NCBI RefSeq assembly: GCF_003931915.1 | Contig: NZ_RSAA01000017.1 | Coordinates: 248,001 to 312,000 of the forward strand | Source: Saccharopolyspora rhizosphaerae | GTDB lineage: Bacteria > Actinomycetota > Actinomycetes > Mycobacteriales > Pseudonocardiaceae | Reading direction: 5' to 3' | DNA: 64,000 nucleotides | In this document: positions 47,266-56,765 of the stretch, piece after piece | Position numbering within the stretch: the stretch's first letter is position 1 | How the letters are laid out: each line of letters opens with the position of its first letter | The notes under the pieces: generated by a model | The model's database searches: none | Seen by the model: only the letters and a program-made list of their open reading frames with translations | Told to the model about the DNA's origin: nothing | Program-made: the position numbers and the translations under genes

Positions 47266-49194
47266 GTGTGCGGCCTGCTTGGACTCATCTGTCCCACCGA
47301 AGAACTTGCCGGTTACAGCGTGAACGCCGTGGCCAACGCGCTGCCGTGTCAACGCCACCGGGGCCCGGACGAGAGCGACACGTGGCAGGGCGGTGAGGTC
47401 GTCCTCGGCTTCAACCGGCTCTCCATCATCGACCTCGAGCACTCCCACCAGCCGCTGACCTGGGGTCCGCCGGAGAACCCGCAGCGCTACACGATCACCT
47501 TCAACGGTGAGATCTACAACTACCTGGAGCTGCGCGCGGAGCTCATCGAGCAGTACGGCGCGCGCTTCGCCACCGACGGCGACACCGAGGTGATCGTCGC
47601 CGCCTACCACTACATGGGGCCGCACTCGGTCGGCCGGCTGCGCGGCATGTTCGCCTTCATGATCTGGGACGACGAGCGCAAGGTCGTCTACGGCGCCCGC
47701 GACCCGTTCGGCATCAAGCCGCTGTTCTACGCCTCCGGCCCCGGCGGCACGGCCTTCGCCAGCGAGAAGAAGAGCCTGCTCAGCCTGGCCAACACGCTGA
47801 AGATCAGCGAGGAGATCGACCACAAGGCGATGCAGCACTACTTCGTGCTGCAGTACGTGCCGGAGCCCGAGTCGCTGCACCGGCAGATCCGCCGGATCGA
47901 GTCGGGCACCTCGTTCACCATCTCCCCCGGCGGGCAGCTGGTCACCGAGCGGTACTTCCAGCCGAACTTCCGGCCCCGCCCGGCCAACACCGAGGCCGAC
48001 GTCAAGCGGCTGCAGGACGAGATCGTCGATGTGATGCGCGACTCGGTCGCCAAGCACATGCGCGCGGACGTCACGGTCGGCTCGTTCCTGTCCGGCGGCA
48101 TCGACTCCACCGCGATCGCGGCGCTGGCCAAGGAGCACAACCCGAACCTGATCACCTTCACGACCGGCTTCGAGCGCCAGGGCTACTCGGAGGTGGACGT
48201 GGCGGCCGAGTCGGCCGCGGCGATCGGGGTCAAGCACGTCGTCCGCACCGTCTCCGCCGAGGAGATGATGGAGGCGCTGCCGCTGATCACCTGGTACCTC
48301 GACGACCCGGTGGCCGACCCTGCGCTGGTCCCGCTGTGGTTCATCGCCCGCGAGGCCCGCCAGCACGTCAAGGTCGTGCTCTCCGGCGAAGGCGCCGACG
48401 AGCTCTTCGGCGGCTACACGATCTACCGCGAGCCGCTGTCGCTGGCGCCGTTCGAGAAGGTGCCGGGCGCGTTGCGCAAGGCGATGGGCAAGGTCTCCAG
48501 CCGCATCCCGGAGGGCGTGCGGGGCAAGGACCTGCTGCGCCGCGGCTCGCTGGAGCTGGAGGAGCGCTACTACGGCAACGCGCGCATCTTCCGCGACGAC
48601 CAGCTGCGCGGCATCATGCGCGCCTTCGACCCGGGTGTGTCGCACAAGGACATCACCGGCGCCCCCTACAGCCTGTCGAAGGACTGGGACCCGGTGACGC
48701 GGATGCAGCACGTGGACCTGTTCACGTGGCTGCGCGGCGACATCCTGGTCAAGGCCGACAAGATGACCATGGCCAACTCGCTGGAACTGCGGGTGCCGTT
48801 CTTGGACCCGGAGGTCTTCCGGGTGGCCAGCACGGTGCCGCTCGAGCAGAAGATCACCCCGGAGACCACCAAGTACGCGCTGCGCCAGGCGCTGTACCAG
48901 GTCGTCCCGGCGCACGTGCTCAACCGCCGCAAGCTCGGCTTCCCGGTGCCGATCCGGCACTGGCTCAAGGACGAGATGCACGACTGGGCGCGCAACATCA
49001 TCCAGCAGTCGCAGACCGACCACCTGCTGGACCGCCGCGCGATCCTGCAGCTGCTGGAGGAGCACCGCTCCGGCGTCCTCGACCACAGCCGGCGCCTGTG
49101 GGCGCTGCTGGTCTTCATGCTCTGGCACGCCATCTTCATCGAAGGCCGCCTCGCGCCCGAGGTCCCGGAGCCGCACTACCCCGTGCGCCTCTGA
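47266..49194 (+). CDS. asnB: Glutamine-hydrolysing asparagine synthetase
   Basis: A 642-residue AsnB. The GTG start is followed directly by Cys2 (MCGLLGLICP), the N-terminal nucleophile of the glutaminase domain, which fixes the start at 47266 although the frame is open further up. Glutaminase residues (CQRHRGPDES, FNGEIYNYLELR) and the synthetase PP-loop (VGSFLSGGIDSTAIAALAKE) and SGEGADELFGGYT are present. It makes asparagine from aspartate, or amidates a cell-wall residue as some actinobacterial AsnB do. Matches Rv2201. Confidence 0.94.
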   Translation: MCGLLGLICPTEELAGYSVNAVANALPCQRHRGPDESDTWQGGEVVLGFNRLSIIDLEHSHQPLTWGPPENPQRYTITFNGEIYNYLELRAELIEQYGARFATDGDTEVIVAAYHYMGPHSVGRLRGMFAFMIWDDERKVVYGARDPFGIKPLFYASGPGGTAFASEKKSLLSLANTLKISEEIDHKAMQHYFVLQYVPEPESLHRQIRRIESGTSFTISPGGQLVTERYFQPNFRPRPANTEADVKRLQDEIVDVMRDSVAKHMRADVTVGSFLSGGIDSTAIAALAKEHNPNLITFTTGFERQGYSEVDVAAESAAAIGVKHVVRTVSAEEMMEALPLITWYLDDPVADPALVPLWFIAREARQHVKVVLSGEGADELFGGYTIYREPLSLAPFEKVPGALRKAMGKVSSRIPEGVRGKDLLRRGSLELEERYYGNARIFRDDQLRGIMRAFDPGVSHKDITGAPYSLSKDWDPVTRMQHVDLFTWLRGDILVKADKMTMANSLELRVPFLDPEVFRVASTVPLEQKITPETTKYALRQALYQVVPAHVLNRRKLGFPVPIRHWLKDEMHDWARNIIQQSQTDHLLDRRAILQLLEEHRSGVLDHSRRLWALLVFMLWHAIFIEGRLAPEVPEPHYPVRL

Positions 49195-49206
49195 GGCTCG
49201 AACGCA

Positions 49207-49249
49207 CGCGGAAGGCCTGCTCCCCACCTCGAGGAGCAGGCCTTCCGCG
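49207..49249. terminator. Terminator of asnB
   Basis: A 17-bp perfect stem (49207-49223 with 49233-49249), 9-nt loop, between the convergent asnB and M23 genes. Confidence 0.85.
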
Positions 49250-49303
49250 CTTCCGCCCCAGGGGTCGCGGCGCCCCGCCCCAGCGGGTGCGGACGCGGTC
49301 CCG

Positions 49304-49816
49304 TCAGCAGTTGTTCTTGCTGGTGAAGGACGTGTGGTCGAAGTAGGGGACGGCCTTGCCGTTGAGCACGACCTCGCGGTCGGCGCCGTCGAGGATCTGC
49401 TCGTAGTGCAGGTGGGGGCCCGTCACCCCGCCGCTGGAACCCGCCTCGCCGATCTTCTTGCCGAGCGAGACCTCGTCGCCGACCGAGACGGACTGCTTCG
49501 AGAGGTGGGCGTAGCGGGTGCGCCAGCCGTTGCCGTGGTCGATCTCGATCCACCGGCCGTAGCTGGTGTCACCCTCGTTCTCCGACCTGGTCACGGTGCC
49601 GCCTGACGAGGCGAGGACGGCCATGCCGGTGATGCCGTCGCGCTGGAAGTCGACCGCGTTGGCCGGGCTGTGCCCGCTGAAGGTGGCGGCCGTGACCTTC
49701 ACGCCGCACTTGAAGGGCACCTGGAAGTTCGGCGCGGCCGAGGCCGGCGCCTGGAATCCGACCACGGCGAGCGCAGCCAGTGCCACTGCTGCCGTGGTCG
49801 TCCCTAATCGCTTCAT
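49304..49816 (-). CDS. Secreted M23-family (LytM-type) peptidase
   Basis: A 170-residue exported protein: signal peptide MKRLGTTTAAVALAALAVVG ending ASAAP, then a LytM fold with HSPANAVDF (His49, Asp56) and VTGPHLHYEQI (HxH), the zinc ligands. It would cut peptidoglycan cross-bridges or bind peptides. Small, with no other domain, so it needs no activation segment visible here. ATG 49816 has GGAGGTGG 7 nt upstream. Insertion between asnB and the glucosidase. Confidence 0.87.
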   Translation of the reverse strand: MKRLGTTTAAVALAALAVVGFQAPASAAPNFQVPFKCGVKVTAATFSGHSPANAVDFQRDGITGMAVLASSGGTVTRSENEGDTSYGRWIEIDHGNGWRTRYAHLSKQSVSVGDEVSLGKKIGEAGSSGGVTGPHLHYEQILDGADREVVLNGKAVPYFDHTSFTSKNNC

Positions 49817-49893
49817 GCGAACCACCTCCGAGTTGTTGTTGGTGATTCACATGTGATCACGTCCAGTTGGGCGGAAATAGACCCACACGAAGG

Positions 49894-51450
49894 TCAACTT
49901 TTGCCAGTTTTCAACCACACCGCGGTGTTCGGCGGCAGCGTGCCCCGCCACTCCTCCGCGCTGTCGCTGCGGATCAGCAGGTCGCCGGGCAGGTCGAGGC
50001 TCACCGGGGTGTCGCCGAAGTTGGTGGCGCAGGTGAAGCCCGGCTCGCGGGCGAAGGCCAGCACGCCCTCCGGGGCGTCCAGCCAGGTCAGGTCGCCGTC
50101 GCCCAGCGCGGGCAGCGCGCGGCGTCGGGCCAGCGCCTCGCGGTAGAGCCGCAGCACCGAGCCGGGGTCCCCGCGCTGGGCCTCCACCGTGGACGCCGAC
50201 CACTCCGCGGGAGCGGGCAGCCAGCTCCCGCCCGGTCCGAAGCCGAACGGCGGCTGCTCACCGGACCACGGCATCGGCACCCGGGAACCGTCGCGTCCGA
50301 GGTCGGCACCGCCGGAGCGGCTCCAGATCGGGTCTTGGCGGAGCTCGTCGGGCAGCTCCAGCACCTCGCGCAGCCCCAGCTCCTCGCCCTGGTAGACGTA
50401 CACCGAGCCGGGCAGCGCGAAGCTGAACAGCGCCGCCGCGCGGGCCCGCGCCAGGCCGAGCTCCCCGCCGCCGTAGCGGGTGACCGGGCGGCGGACGTCG
50501 TGGTTGCCCAGCACCCACGTCGTGGTCGCACCGACCTGGCCGGTGGTGGCCAGCGAGTCGGTGACGACCTCGCGGAACTCGGCCGCCGACCAGGGAGCTT
50601 CCAGCAGCGCGAAGTTGAACGCCTGGTGCAGCTCTTCGGGTCGGACGTAGCGGGCCAGCCGCTCCTGCGTCGACGCCCACGCCTCGGCGACACCGATCCG
50701 CCCGCCGGAGTAGGAGTCGAGCAGCACCCGCCAGTCGCGGTAGATCTCGTGCACCTCGTCCTGGTCGAAGTACGGCAGTTCACCATGGCCCAGCAAGGAG
50801 ATCTGCTCGGTCAGGCCGGTGTCGGGCAGGTCGGGGTGCTTGATCATGCCGTGCGCGACGTCGATGCGGAAGCCGTCGACCCCGCGGTCCAGCCAGAACT
50901 TCAGGACCTTGCGGAAGTCCGCGCGCACCTGCGGGTTCCGCCAGTTCAGGTCGGGCTGCTCGGGCGCGAACAGGTGCAGGTACCACTGCCCGTCGGGCAG
51001 CCGGGTCCACGCCGGACCGCCGAAGACGGATTCCCAGTCGTTCGGCGGCTCGTCGCCGCGTCCGTCGCGCACCAGGTAGCGGCCGCGCTCGGCCGATCCC
51101 GGCCCGGCGGCGACCGCCTCGGCGAACCACGGGTGCCGGTCGGAGGTGTGGTTGGGCACCACGTCGACCAGCACCTTCAGTCCGGCGTCGTGAGCTTCGG
51201 CCAGCAGCGCGTCGAAGTCCTCCAGGTCGCCGAAGAGCGGGTCCACACCGCAGGGGTCGGCGACGTCGTAACCGCCGTCGGCCATCGGCGAGGGGTAGAA
51301 GGGGGTCAACCAGATCGCGTCCACGCCGAGGTCGACGAGGTGCGGCAGCCGCTCGCGCGCACCGGCGAGGTCACCGACCCCGTCGCCGTCCGAGTCGGCG
51401 AAGCTGCGCACGTAGATCTGGTACACCACGGCCTCACGCCACCAAGACAT
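49894..51450 (-). CDS. aglA: GH13 alpha-glucosidase (oligo-1,6-/alpha-1,4-glucosidase)
   Basis: A 518-residue cytoplasmic GH13 enzyme: WREAVVYQIYVRSFADSDGDGVGDL start, VDVVPNHTSD, nucleophile in GVDGFRIDVAHGM, acid/base in RIGVAEAW, and WVLGNHDVRRP. No signal peptide, so it acts on imported maltodextrins. ATG 51450 has GGGGAG close upstream. It lies 47 bp after the LacI-type regulator on the same strand, so the two form an operon and the regulator probably controls it through the shared operator. Confidence 0.9.
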   Translation of the reverse strand: MSWWREAVVYQIYVRSFADSDGDGVGDLAGARERLPHLVDLGVDAIWLTPFYPSPMADGGYDVADPCGVDPLFGDLEDFDALLAEAHDAGLKVLVDVVPNHTSDRHPWFAEAVAAGPGSAERGRYLVRDGRGDEPPNDWESVFGGPAWTRLPDGQWYLHLFAPEQPDLNWRNPQVRADFRKVLKFWLDRGVDGFRIDVAHGMIKHPDLPDTGLTEQISLLGHGELPYFDQDEVHEIYRDWRVLLDSYSGGRIGVAEAWASTQERLARYVRPEELHQAFNFALLEAPWSAAEFREVVTDSLATTGQVGATTTWVLGNHDVRRPVTRYGGGELGLARARAAALFSFALPGSVYVYQGEELGLREVLELPDELRQDPIWSRSGGADLGRDGSRVPMPWSGEQPPFGFGPGGSWLPAPAEWSASTVEAQRGDPGSVLRLYREALARRRALPALGDGDLTWLDAPEGVLAFAREPGFTCATNFGDTPVSLDLPGDLLIRSDSAEEWRGTLPPNTAVWLKTGKS

Positions 51451-51497
51451 GCTGCTCCCCTCAGGAATGGGCGGTCCGCACCGCCCGGCCACGGGAC

Positions 51498-52565
51498 TCA
51501 CCGCTCCCGGGTGGACTCCCGGACGACGAGGTTCGGGCGGAACATGCGGCTGAAGCTGGTCGACCCGTGCTCGGCACCGTCCGGGTCGAGCTGCCGGAGC
51601 AGCTCGTCGACCGCCGCGGCGGCCATGTCGCGGATGGGCTGGGCCAACGTCGTCAGCGACGGCTGGCAGTAGGCCGCCATCGGGATGTCGTCGAACCCGA
51701 CCACGGAAACGTCCTCCGGGGTGCTCAGCCCGCGGCGCTTGGCCTCGCCCATCGCACCCAGCGCCATCACGTCCGACGAGCACAGCACCGCCGTGGGCTG
51801 CGGACCGTCGAGCAGCCGAGCCATCGCCTCGGCCCCTCCCGCGGCGGAGAACGAGCCGTGCGCCACGAGGTCCGCTCCCGGTTCGACGTCCGCTTCCTCC
51901 AGGGCGGCGGCCCAGCCGGCGCGCTTGAGCCGGGACGGCAGCGCCCGCGAAGGGCCGCTGACGAAGCCGATCCGCCGGTGCCCCAGCTCCAGCAGGTGCC
52001 GGGCGGCGATGTGCCCGGCCAGGTGCTCGTCAACGGTGATGTCGGGGACGTCGAGGCTGGGAGCACCGCCGTTGACGAAGACCATCCGTACGCCGTCGCG
52101 GCTGAGCTTCTCGTAGTAGCCGCGGCTCCGGCGCTCGTCGTTGTCCGGGTTGGCGATCTCCGGCGAGACGAAGATCATCCCTTCGACACCGCGCGCCTGC
52201 AGCATCTGGACGTACTCGCGCTCGCTCATCGCCGCCCGCGTGTTGCACAGCAGCGAGGCGTAACCCGCTTGCGAGGCACGGCTTTCCAGCGCCTCGGCGA
52301 AGGCCGGGAACACCGGGTTCGACAGCTCGGGCACCAGCAGGCCGATCACGCCGGTGCGCCGGAGCGCACCGACGCCCCGGGCGGTGTGCGGGAGCTGGTT
52401 GACCACGTCGAGCACTCGTTGCCGGGTCTCCTCAGCGATGCCGGACTTGCGGTTGAGCACGCGGCTCACCGTGGACACGCTCACCCCGGCCGCTTCCGCG
52501 ATCTCGGCCAGACCCGCCAACGCTGGACTCCCTCCACTGCCCGTGCTTCCGGAACGATCCTGCAC
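51498..52565 (-). CDS. LacI-type regulator of alpha-glucoside utilisation (MalR/AglR-like)
   Basis: A 355-residue LacI repressor: HTH and hinge GLAEIAEAAGVSVSTVSRVL...KSGIAEETRQRV, then a periplasmic-binding-protein-like effector domain (VIGLLVPELSNPVFPAFAEA; VVGFDDIPMAAYCQPSLTTL). It probably binds maltose or a related sugar and releases GCAAA-N2-TTTGC operators. GTG 52565 is chosen; no ribosome site is seen and an operator lies 7 nt upstream, pointing to autoregulation. First gene of the operon with aglA and divergent from the transport operon. Confidence 0.88.
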   Translation of the reverse strand: MQDRSGSTGSGGSPALAGLAEIAEAAGVSVSTVSRVLNRKSGIAEETRQRVLDVVNQLPHTARGVGALRRTGVIGLLVPELSNPVFPAFAEALESRASQAGYASLLCNTRAAMSEREYVQMLQARGVEGMIFVSPEIANPDNDERRSRGYYEKLSRDGVRMVFVNGGAPSLDVPDITVDEHLAGHIAARHLLELGHRRIGFVSGPSRALPSRLKRAGWAAALEEADVEPGADLVAHGSFSAAGGAEAMARLLDGPQPTAVLCSSDVMALGAMGEAKRRGLSTPEDVSVVGFDDIPMAAYCQPSLTTLAQPIRDMAAAAVDELLRQLDPDGAEHGSTSFSRMFRPNLVVRESTRER

Positions 52566-52571
52566 GTCGCA

Positions 52572-52583
52572 GCAAATCTTTGC
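52572..52583. promoter_or_regulatory. LacI-type operator O1 (GCAAATCTTTGC)
   Basis: GCAAA-TC-TTTGC palindrome directly upstream of the regulator start (7-18 nt), in the divergent region with the binding-protein gene. The same pattern recurs at 52682 and 60690. Confidence 0.75.
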
Positions 52584-52681
52584 AACGGACCTCTGTTCCC
52601 GTTCATCGCGGTGTTGTCCACTTCTGGTCACACTACTTGACGTAGATCACATCCAGAGGTGCAATTCGACGCCAAAGATTC

Positions 52682-52693
52682 GCAAGGATTTGC
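52682..52693. promoter_or_regulatory. LacI-type operator O2 (GCAAGGATTTGC)
   Basis: GCAAG-GA-TTTGC, one base off the perfect palindrome, 16 nt upstream of the binding-protein ATG and just before its ribosome site. The centres of O1 and O2 are 110 bp apart. Confidence 0.7.
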
Positions 52694-52709
52694 ACACTGG
52701 AGGTCCGGC

Positions 52710-53945
52710 ATGAGACCCAAGGCCACGGTCACCGCTGCCCTCGGCGTGGTCAGCGCGCTCACCCTCGCCGCGTGCGGCGGATCGACCGGTGACGCGAACC
52801 AGGTCGTGTACTGGGACACCAGCGGATCCGCGGAGAGCGCGGTGTTCAGCGAGATCGCGCAGGAGTGCGGACGCACCGGTGGGTACCAGGTGCGGGTGGA
52901 GTCGGTGTCCTTCGACCAGGCCTTGAACAACTACAAGACCGCAGCTCAGGGCGGGCAGGGCCCGGACGTGCTGCGCGCCGACGTCGGCTGGGTCTCGCAA
53001 CTCGCGCAGGCCGGGCTCATCCAGGACCTCTCCGACACCCCGCTCGGCACCGACACCGCCGACTTCCTGCCGAACGCGGTGCAGTCGACCAAGTTCGAGG
53101 GCAGGACCTACGCGGTCCCGCAGGTCACCGACGCGCTGGCGCTGTTCTACAACAAGCGCGAGCTCGAGACTGCCGGTGTGGCACCGCCGCAGACCTGGGA
53201 CGAGCTCAAGGCGATCGCGCCGAAGCTCGGCGGGGAGAACGCGCTGTTCCTCAACAACGACGAGTACTACGCGTTGCCGTTCATCTACACCCACGGCGGG
53301 GACCTGGTGAACACCAGCGCGCGGTTGATCACCGTCAACTCGCCCGAGACCGTGCGCGGCGTGCAGGTGGCCAAGGACCTGCTCGACGCCGGGGCCGCTC
53401 GCACCTCGCTGGACCAGCCCAACTCCTACACGAGCATGAAGACCGCCTTCACCACCGGCGAGACCGCGATGGTCATCGACGGGCCCTGGGCGGTCTCGGA
53501 GTACACCGCCTCACCCGAGTTCGCCGACCCCGCCAACCTCGGCATCGCACCCGTGCCCGGCTCGGCCACCCCTTCCCCCGTCGGCGGGCACGACTACGTG
53601 ATCCGGCAGGGCAGCGACGCCACGGAAGCCTCGACGAAGTTCGTGGCATGCATGAGCAGCAGCGCGAACCAGGCCGAGGTCGCCGCGGAGCTGGGCCTTC
53701 TGCCCTCCCGCAAGTCCGCCTACGACGACCCGGCCGTGGCGGCCAACCCGATCGTCACCGCGTTCCGTCCGCTGGCCGCGACCACCCACGCCCGCGCCTG
53801 GATCCCGCAGAACAGCGAGCTGCTGGAGCCGCTGCAGACCGCCTACGGCGACGTGCTCTCCGGCCGCAAGCCGGCCCAGGTCGCGCTCGACGAGCTGGCG
53901 CAGACCTACCAGTCCACGATCCTCACCGACTACGCGAAGCGCTGA
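52710..53945 (+). CDS. malE: Sugar ABC transporter substrate-binding lipoprotein (maltodextrin type)
   Basis: A 411-residue binding protein with a lipobox (VSALTLAACGG, Cys near residue 21) and a family 1 solute-binding fold (NQVVYWDTSGSAESAVFSEI; GPDVLRADVGWVSQLAQAGL; AMVIDGPWAVSEY; GHDYVIRQGSDATEASTKFV). It captures an alpha-glucoside outside the membrane. ATG 52710 has GGAGG 6 nt upstream. Starts the malE-malF-malG operon; operator O2 lies just upstream. No ATPase gene is present, so a shared MsiK-type ATPase is expected elsewhere. Confidence 0.92.
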   Translation: MRPKATVTAALGVVSALTLAACGGSTGDANQVVYWDTSGSAESAVFSEIAQECGRTGGYQVRVESVSFDQALNNYKTAAQGGQGPDVLRADVGWVSQLAQAGLIQDLSDTPLGTDTADFLPNAVQSTKFEGRTYAVPQVTDALALFYNKRELETAGVAPPQTWDELKAIAPKLGGENALFLNNDEYYALPFIYTHGGDLVNTSARLITVNSPETVRGVQVAKDLLDAGAARTSLDQPNSYTSMKTAFTTGETAMVIDGPWAVSEYTASPEFADPANLGIAPVPGSATPSPVGGHDYVIRQGSDATEASTKFVACMSSSANQAEVAAELGLLPSRKSAYDDPAVAANPIVTAFRPLAATTHARAWIPQNSELLEPLQTAYGDVLSGRKPAQVALDELAQTYQSTILTDYAKR

Positions 53946-53947
53946 TC

Positions 53948-54865
53948 ATGCGGAACTCCCTCGCCCGGTACTGGTTCGCCTACGCGATGGTGCTGCCGGT
54001 GCTGGTGGTCCTCGCCGTGCTGGTCGTGCTGCCGCTGCTGCAGGGCGTGCACTTCGGGTTCACCGACATCAACGACACCAACATCGCCAACCCGGTCCTG
54101 GACCGGGAGGCGCGGTACTCCTTCACCGGCTGGGACAACTACCTCAACGTGCTGTCCGGCTCGGCGGCGTACGGCTCGTTCTGGGCGACGCTGGGGCGCA
54201 CCGTGATCTGGACCTTCGCGTGCGTGGCCTGCCACTACGGCATCGGGCTGGGCCTGGCGGTGCTGCTCAACCGCAGGATGCGCGGGCGCGGGCTGTACCG
54301 GGTGCTGCTGATCCTGCCGTGGGCGGTGCCGGTGTTCATCAGCGCCTTCGCCTGGCGGTACCTGCTCAACGCCGACTACGGCCTGGTGAACTGGGTGCTC
54401 GAGGCGGTGGGACTGCCCGGCCAGGTGTGGCTCGGGCAGTCCGACCTCGCGCTGGTGTCGGTGATCGTGGTCAACGTGTGGCTGGGCGTGCCGTTCATGA
54501 TGGTCGCCCTGCTCGGCGGACTGCAGGCCATCCCGTCGGACCTCTACGAGGCCGCGGAGGTGGACGGCGCCACGCCCTGGCAGCGGTTCGTCCACGTCAC
54601 GCTGCCCGGCCTGCGGCCGGTGTCGAGCAGCGTGGTGCTGCTCGGCGTGATCTGGACCTTCAACATGTTCCCGGTCATCTACCTGATCACCGGGAACAAC
54701 CCCCACACCCGGATCCTCGTGACCTACGCCTTCGAGCGGTTCTTCTCCGGCGCCACCCGGGACTACGCGATCGCCTCCACCTACGGCGTGCTGATCCTGT
54801 CGGTGCTGCTGGTCTTCGCCGCGATCTACCGCCGCGCGATGGCGCGGCAGGGAGAGGTGCTGTGA
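53948..54865 (+). CDS. malF: ABC transporter permease, MalF type
   Basis: A 305-residue permease with six predicted helices and the EAA loop IPSDLYEAAEVDGATPWQRFVHVTLPGLR, which contacts the ATPase. It pairs with MalG as the membrane channel of the alpha-glucoside transporter. ATG 53948 lies 2 bp after the malE stop. Its stop shares one base with the malG start (TGATG). Confidence 0.93.
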   Translation: MRNSLARYWFAYAMVLPVLVVLAVLVVLPLLQGVHFGFTDINDTNIANPVLDREARYSFTGWDNYLNVLSGSAAYGSFWATLGRTVIWTFACVACHYGIGLGLAVLLNRRMRGRGLYRVLLILPWAVPVFISAFAWRYLLNADYGLVNWVLEAVGLPGQVWLGQSDLALVSVIVVNVWLGVPFMMVALLGGLQAIPSDLYEAAEVDGATPWQRFVHVTLPGLRPVSSSVVLLGVIWTFNMFPVIYLITGNNPHTRILVTYAFERFFSGATRDYAIASTYGVLILSVLLVFAAIYRRAMARQGEVL

Positions 54866-55761
54866 TGAGCATCGACGCAGCGTCCCTGCGCGCGTCCTCG
54901 GCCGCCGCCCGCCCGCGCGGCCGGGGACGACGGTCCACCCTGGCCAGCACCGCGCTGCACGCCGCGCTGGTCGTGGCCTCGCTGATCGCGGTGTTCCCGG
55001 TGTTCTGGGTCGTGGTCGTGTCGTTCAAGCCGGACGCGAAGGCGGTCGAGGCGACGCCGTCGCTGTTCAACGACTCGAGCCTGGACAACTACGTCGACGT
55101 GCTCACCGGGGCGAAGGGGTCCTTCCTGGCGTGGTTCGGCAACTCCGTGCTCATCGCGGCCCTGACCACGGTGCTCGGGGTGCTGTCGGCGGCGACCACC
55201 GCCTACGCGCTGAGCCGGTTCCGCTTCCCCGGCAGGCACTGGCTGCTGCTGTCGTTCCTGGTCGTGCAGATGTTCCCGTTCGCCGTGCTCATCGTGCCGC
55301 TCTACAACATCCTGCTCACGCTGGGCCTGCAGGGCAGCGCGCCGGGGTTGGTGCTGGTCTACTGCAGCACCGCGATCCCGTTCTGCACGTTCATGCTCAA
55401 GGGCTACTTCGACGGGATCCCGGCCGACATCGACGAGGCGGGGCGGGTCGACGGGCTCTCCCCGTTCGGCGTGTTCTGGCGGCTGGTGCTGCCGCTTGCC
55501 AGGCCCGGACTCGCGGTGACCGGGTTCTACTCGTTCATCGTGGCCTGGAGCGAGGTCGCGTTCGCCTCGGCGTTCCTGTCGGCCGCCGACGAGTCGAAGA
55601 CGCTCGCGGTCGGCCTGCAGGTGTTCGTCCAGCAGAACCGGGCCGAGTGGGGGCACCTCGCAGCAGCGTCGGTGCTGGTGGCAGTCCCCGCCGTCGTCGT
55701 GTTCTACGCCGTGCAGCGCTTCCTGGTCTCGGGGCTGGCCGCGGGCAGCGTGAAGGGCTGA
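54865..55761 (+). CDS. malG: ABC transporter permease, MalG type
   Basis: A 298-residue permease with six helices; an EAA loop IPADIDEAGRVDGLSPFGVFWRLVLPLARPGL is present. Second membrane subunit of the sugar importer. The ATG overlaps the malF stop by one base, so the operon is tightly coupled. Followed by a 67-bp gap to mmuM, which has its own promoter. Confidence 0.93.
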   Translation: MSIDAASLRASSAAARPRGRGRRSTLASTALHAALVVASLIAVFPVFWVVVVSFKPDAKAVEATPSLFNDSSLDNYVDVLTGAKGSFLAWFGNSVLIAALTTVLGVLSAATTAYALSRFRFPGRHWLLLSFLVVQMFPFAVLIVPLYNILLTLGLQGSAPGLVLVYCSTAIPFCTFMLKGYFDGIPADIDEAGRVDGLSPFGVFWRLVLPLARPGLAVTGFYSFIVAWSEVAFASAFLSAADESKTLAVGLQVFVQQNRAEWGHLAAASVLVAVPAVVVFYAVQRFLVSGLAAGSVKG

Positions 55762-55815
55762 CGACCCGATCTTGCCGCACCGGCTTTCGAAGGGGTCGAG
55801 GCACGGGAACACCAC

Positions 55816-55821
55816 TACGCT
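55816..55821 (+). promoter_or_regulatory. Leaderless-type -10 box (TACGCT) of the homocysteine methyltransferase gene
   Basis: TACGCT ends 7 nt before the ATG at 55829; no ribosome site lies in the gap. Confidence 0.6.
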
Positions 55822-55828
55822 GGACGGC

Positions 55829-56722
55829 ATGCAGGAACTCAGGCTCGACCGACCGTTGGTGCTCGACGGGGGGTTGGCCACGGAGCTGGAAGCGATGGGC
55901 CACGAGCTCGCCGACGCCCTGTGGTCGGCGCGCTTGCTGGCCGACGCCCCGGAGGAGATCGTCGCGGCCCACGCCGCCTTCTACCGGGCGGGCGCCGACA
56001 TCGCCACCACCGCCAGCTACCAGGCGTCCTTCGAGGGCTTCGCCGAGCGCGGTCTGGACCGGGCCGGTGCGGCGCGGTTGATGCACCGCAGCGTCGAGCT
56101 GGCTCGGCTGGCCGGCGAGGTCGAGCCGGGCGAGCACCGGTGGGTCGCCGCCTCCGTCGGCCCGTACGGCGCGACCCTCGCCGACGGCTCGGAGTACCGC
56201 GGTGACTACGGGCTGACCCTGCAGCAGCTGCGCGAGTTCCACGTGCCCCGGTTGGAAACGCTCGCCGAGGCGGGGCCGGACATCCTCGCGCTGGAGACCA
56301 TCCCCGACCTCGTGGAGGCGGAGGTGCTGGTCGAGGCGCTCTCCGGCCTGGGCATTCCCGCCTGGCTGTCGTTCACGGTCGAGGGCGACCGCACCCGGGC
56401 CGGGCAGCCGCTCTCCGAAGCGTTCGCCCTGGCCGAGTCGGAGGCGATCACTGCGGTCGGGATCAACTGCTCGGACCCCGACGACGTCCTGCCCGCGCTC
56501 GAAACCGCCCGCGCGGCAACGGAGAAGCCGCTGGTCGCCTACCCGAACAGCGGCGAGGGCTGGGATTCCGAGCACCACGCGTGGACCGGCGACCCCCGCC
56601 TGTCCCCCCGCCAAGCCCGTCGCTGGCGCGAGGCCGGTGCCCTGCTCGTGGGCGGTTGCTGCCGCGTGCGCCCGGAGGACATCACCGCCGTGGCGGAAGC
56701 CCTGCTCGACCCGGAGTCCTGA
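55829..56722 (+). CDS. mmuM: Homocysteine S-methyltransferase (MmuM type)
   Basis: A 297-residue BHMT-like barrel: VLDGGLATELEAMGHELADA start, zinc cysteines in AVGINCSDPDDV and LLVGGCCRVRPED. It methylates homocysteine from S-methylmethionine or SAM to make methionine. ATG 55829 with TACGCT 7 nt upstream implies a leaderless message. It is located between malG and a methyltransferase gene; a link to sugar transport is not evident. Confidence 0.9.
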   Translation: MQELRLDRPLVLDGGLATELEAMGHELADALWSARLLADAPEEIVAAHAAFYRAGADIATTASYQASFEGFAERGLDRAGAARLMHRSVELARLAGEVEPGEHRWVAASVGPYGATLADGSEYRGDYGLTLQQLREFHVPRLETLAEAGPDILALETIPDLVEAEVLVEALSGLGIPAWLSFTVEGDRTRAGQPLSEAFALAESEAITAVGINCSDPDDVLPALETARAATEKPLVAYPNSGEGWDSEHHAWTGDPRLSPRQARRWREAGALLVGGCCRVRPEDITAVAEALLDPES

Positions 56723-56765
56723 GCCGGCGGCCGGAGAACGGTGGCGTCGGGCGAGGTCGTCCGGC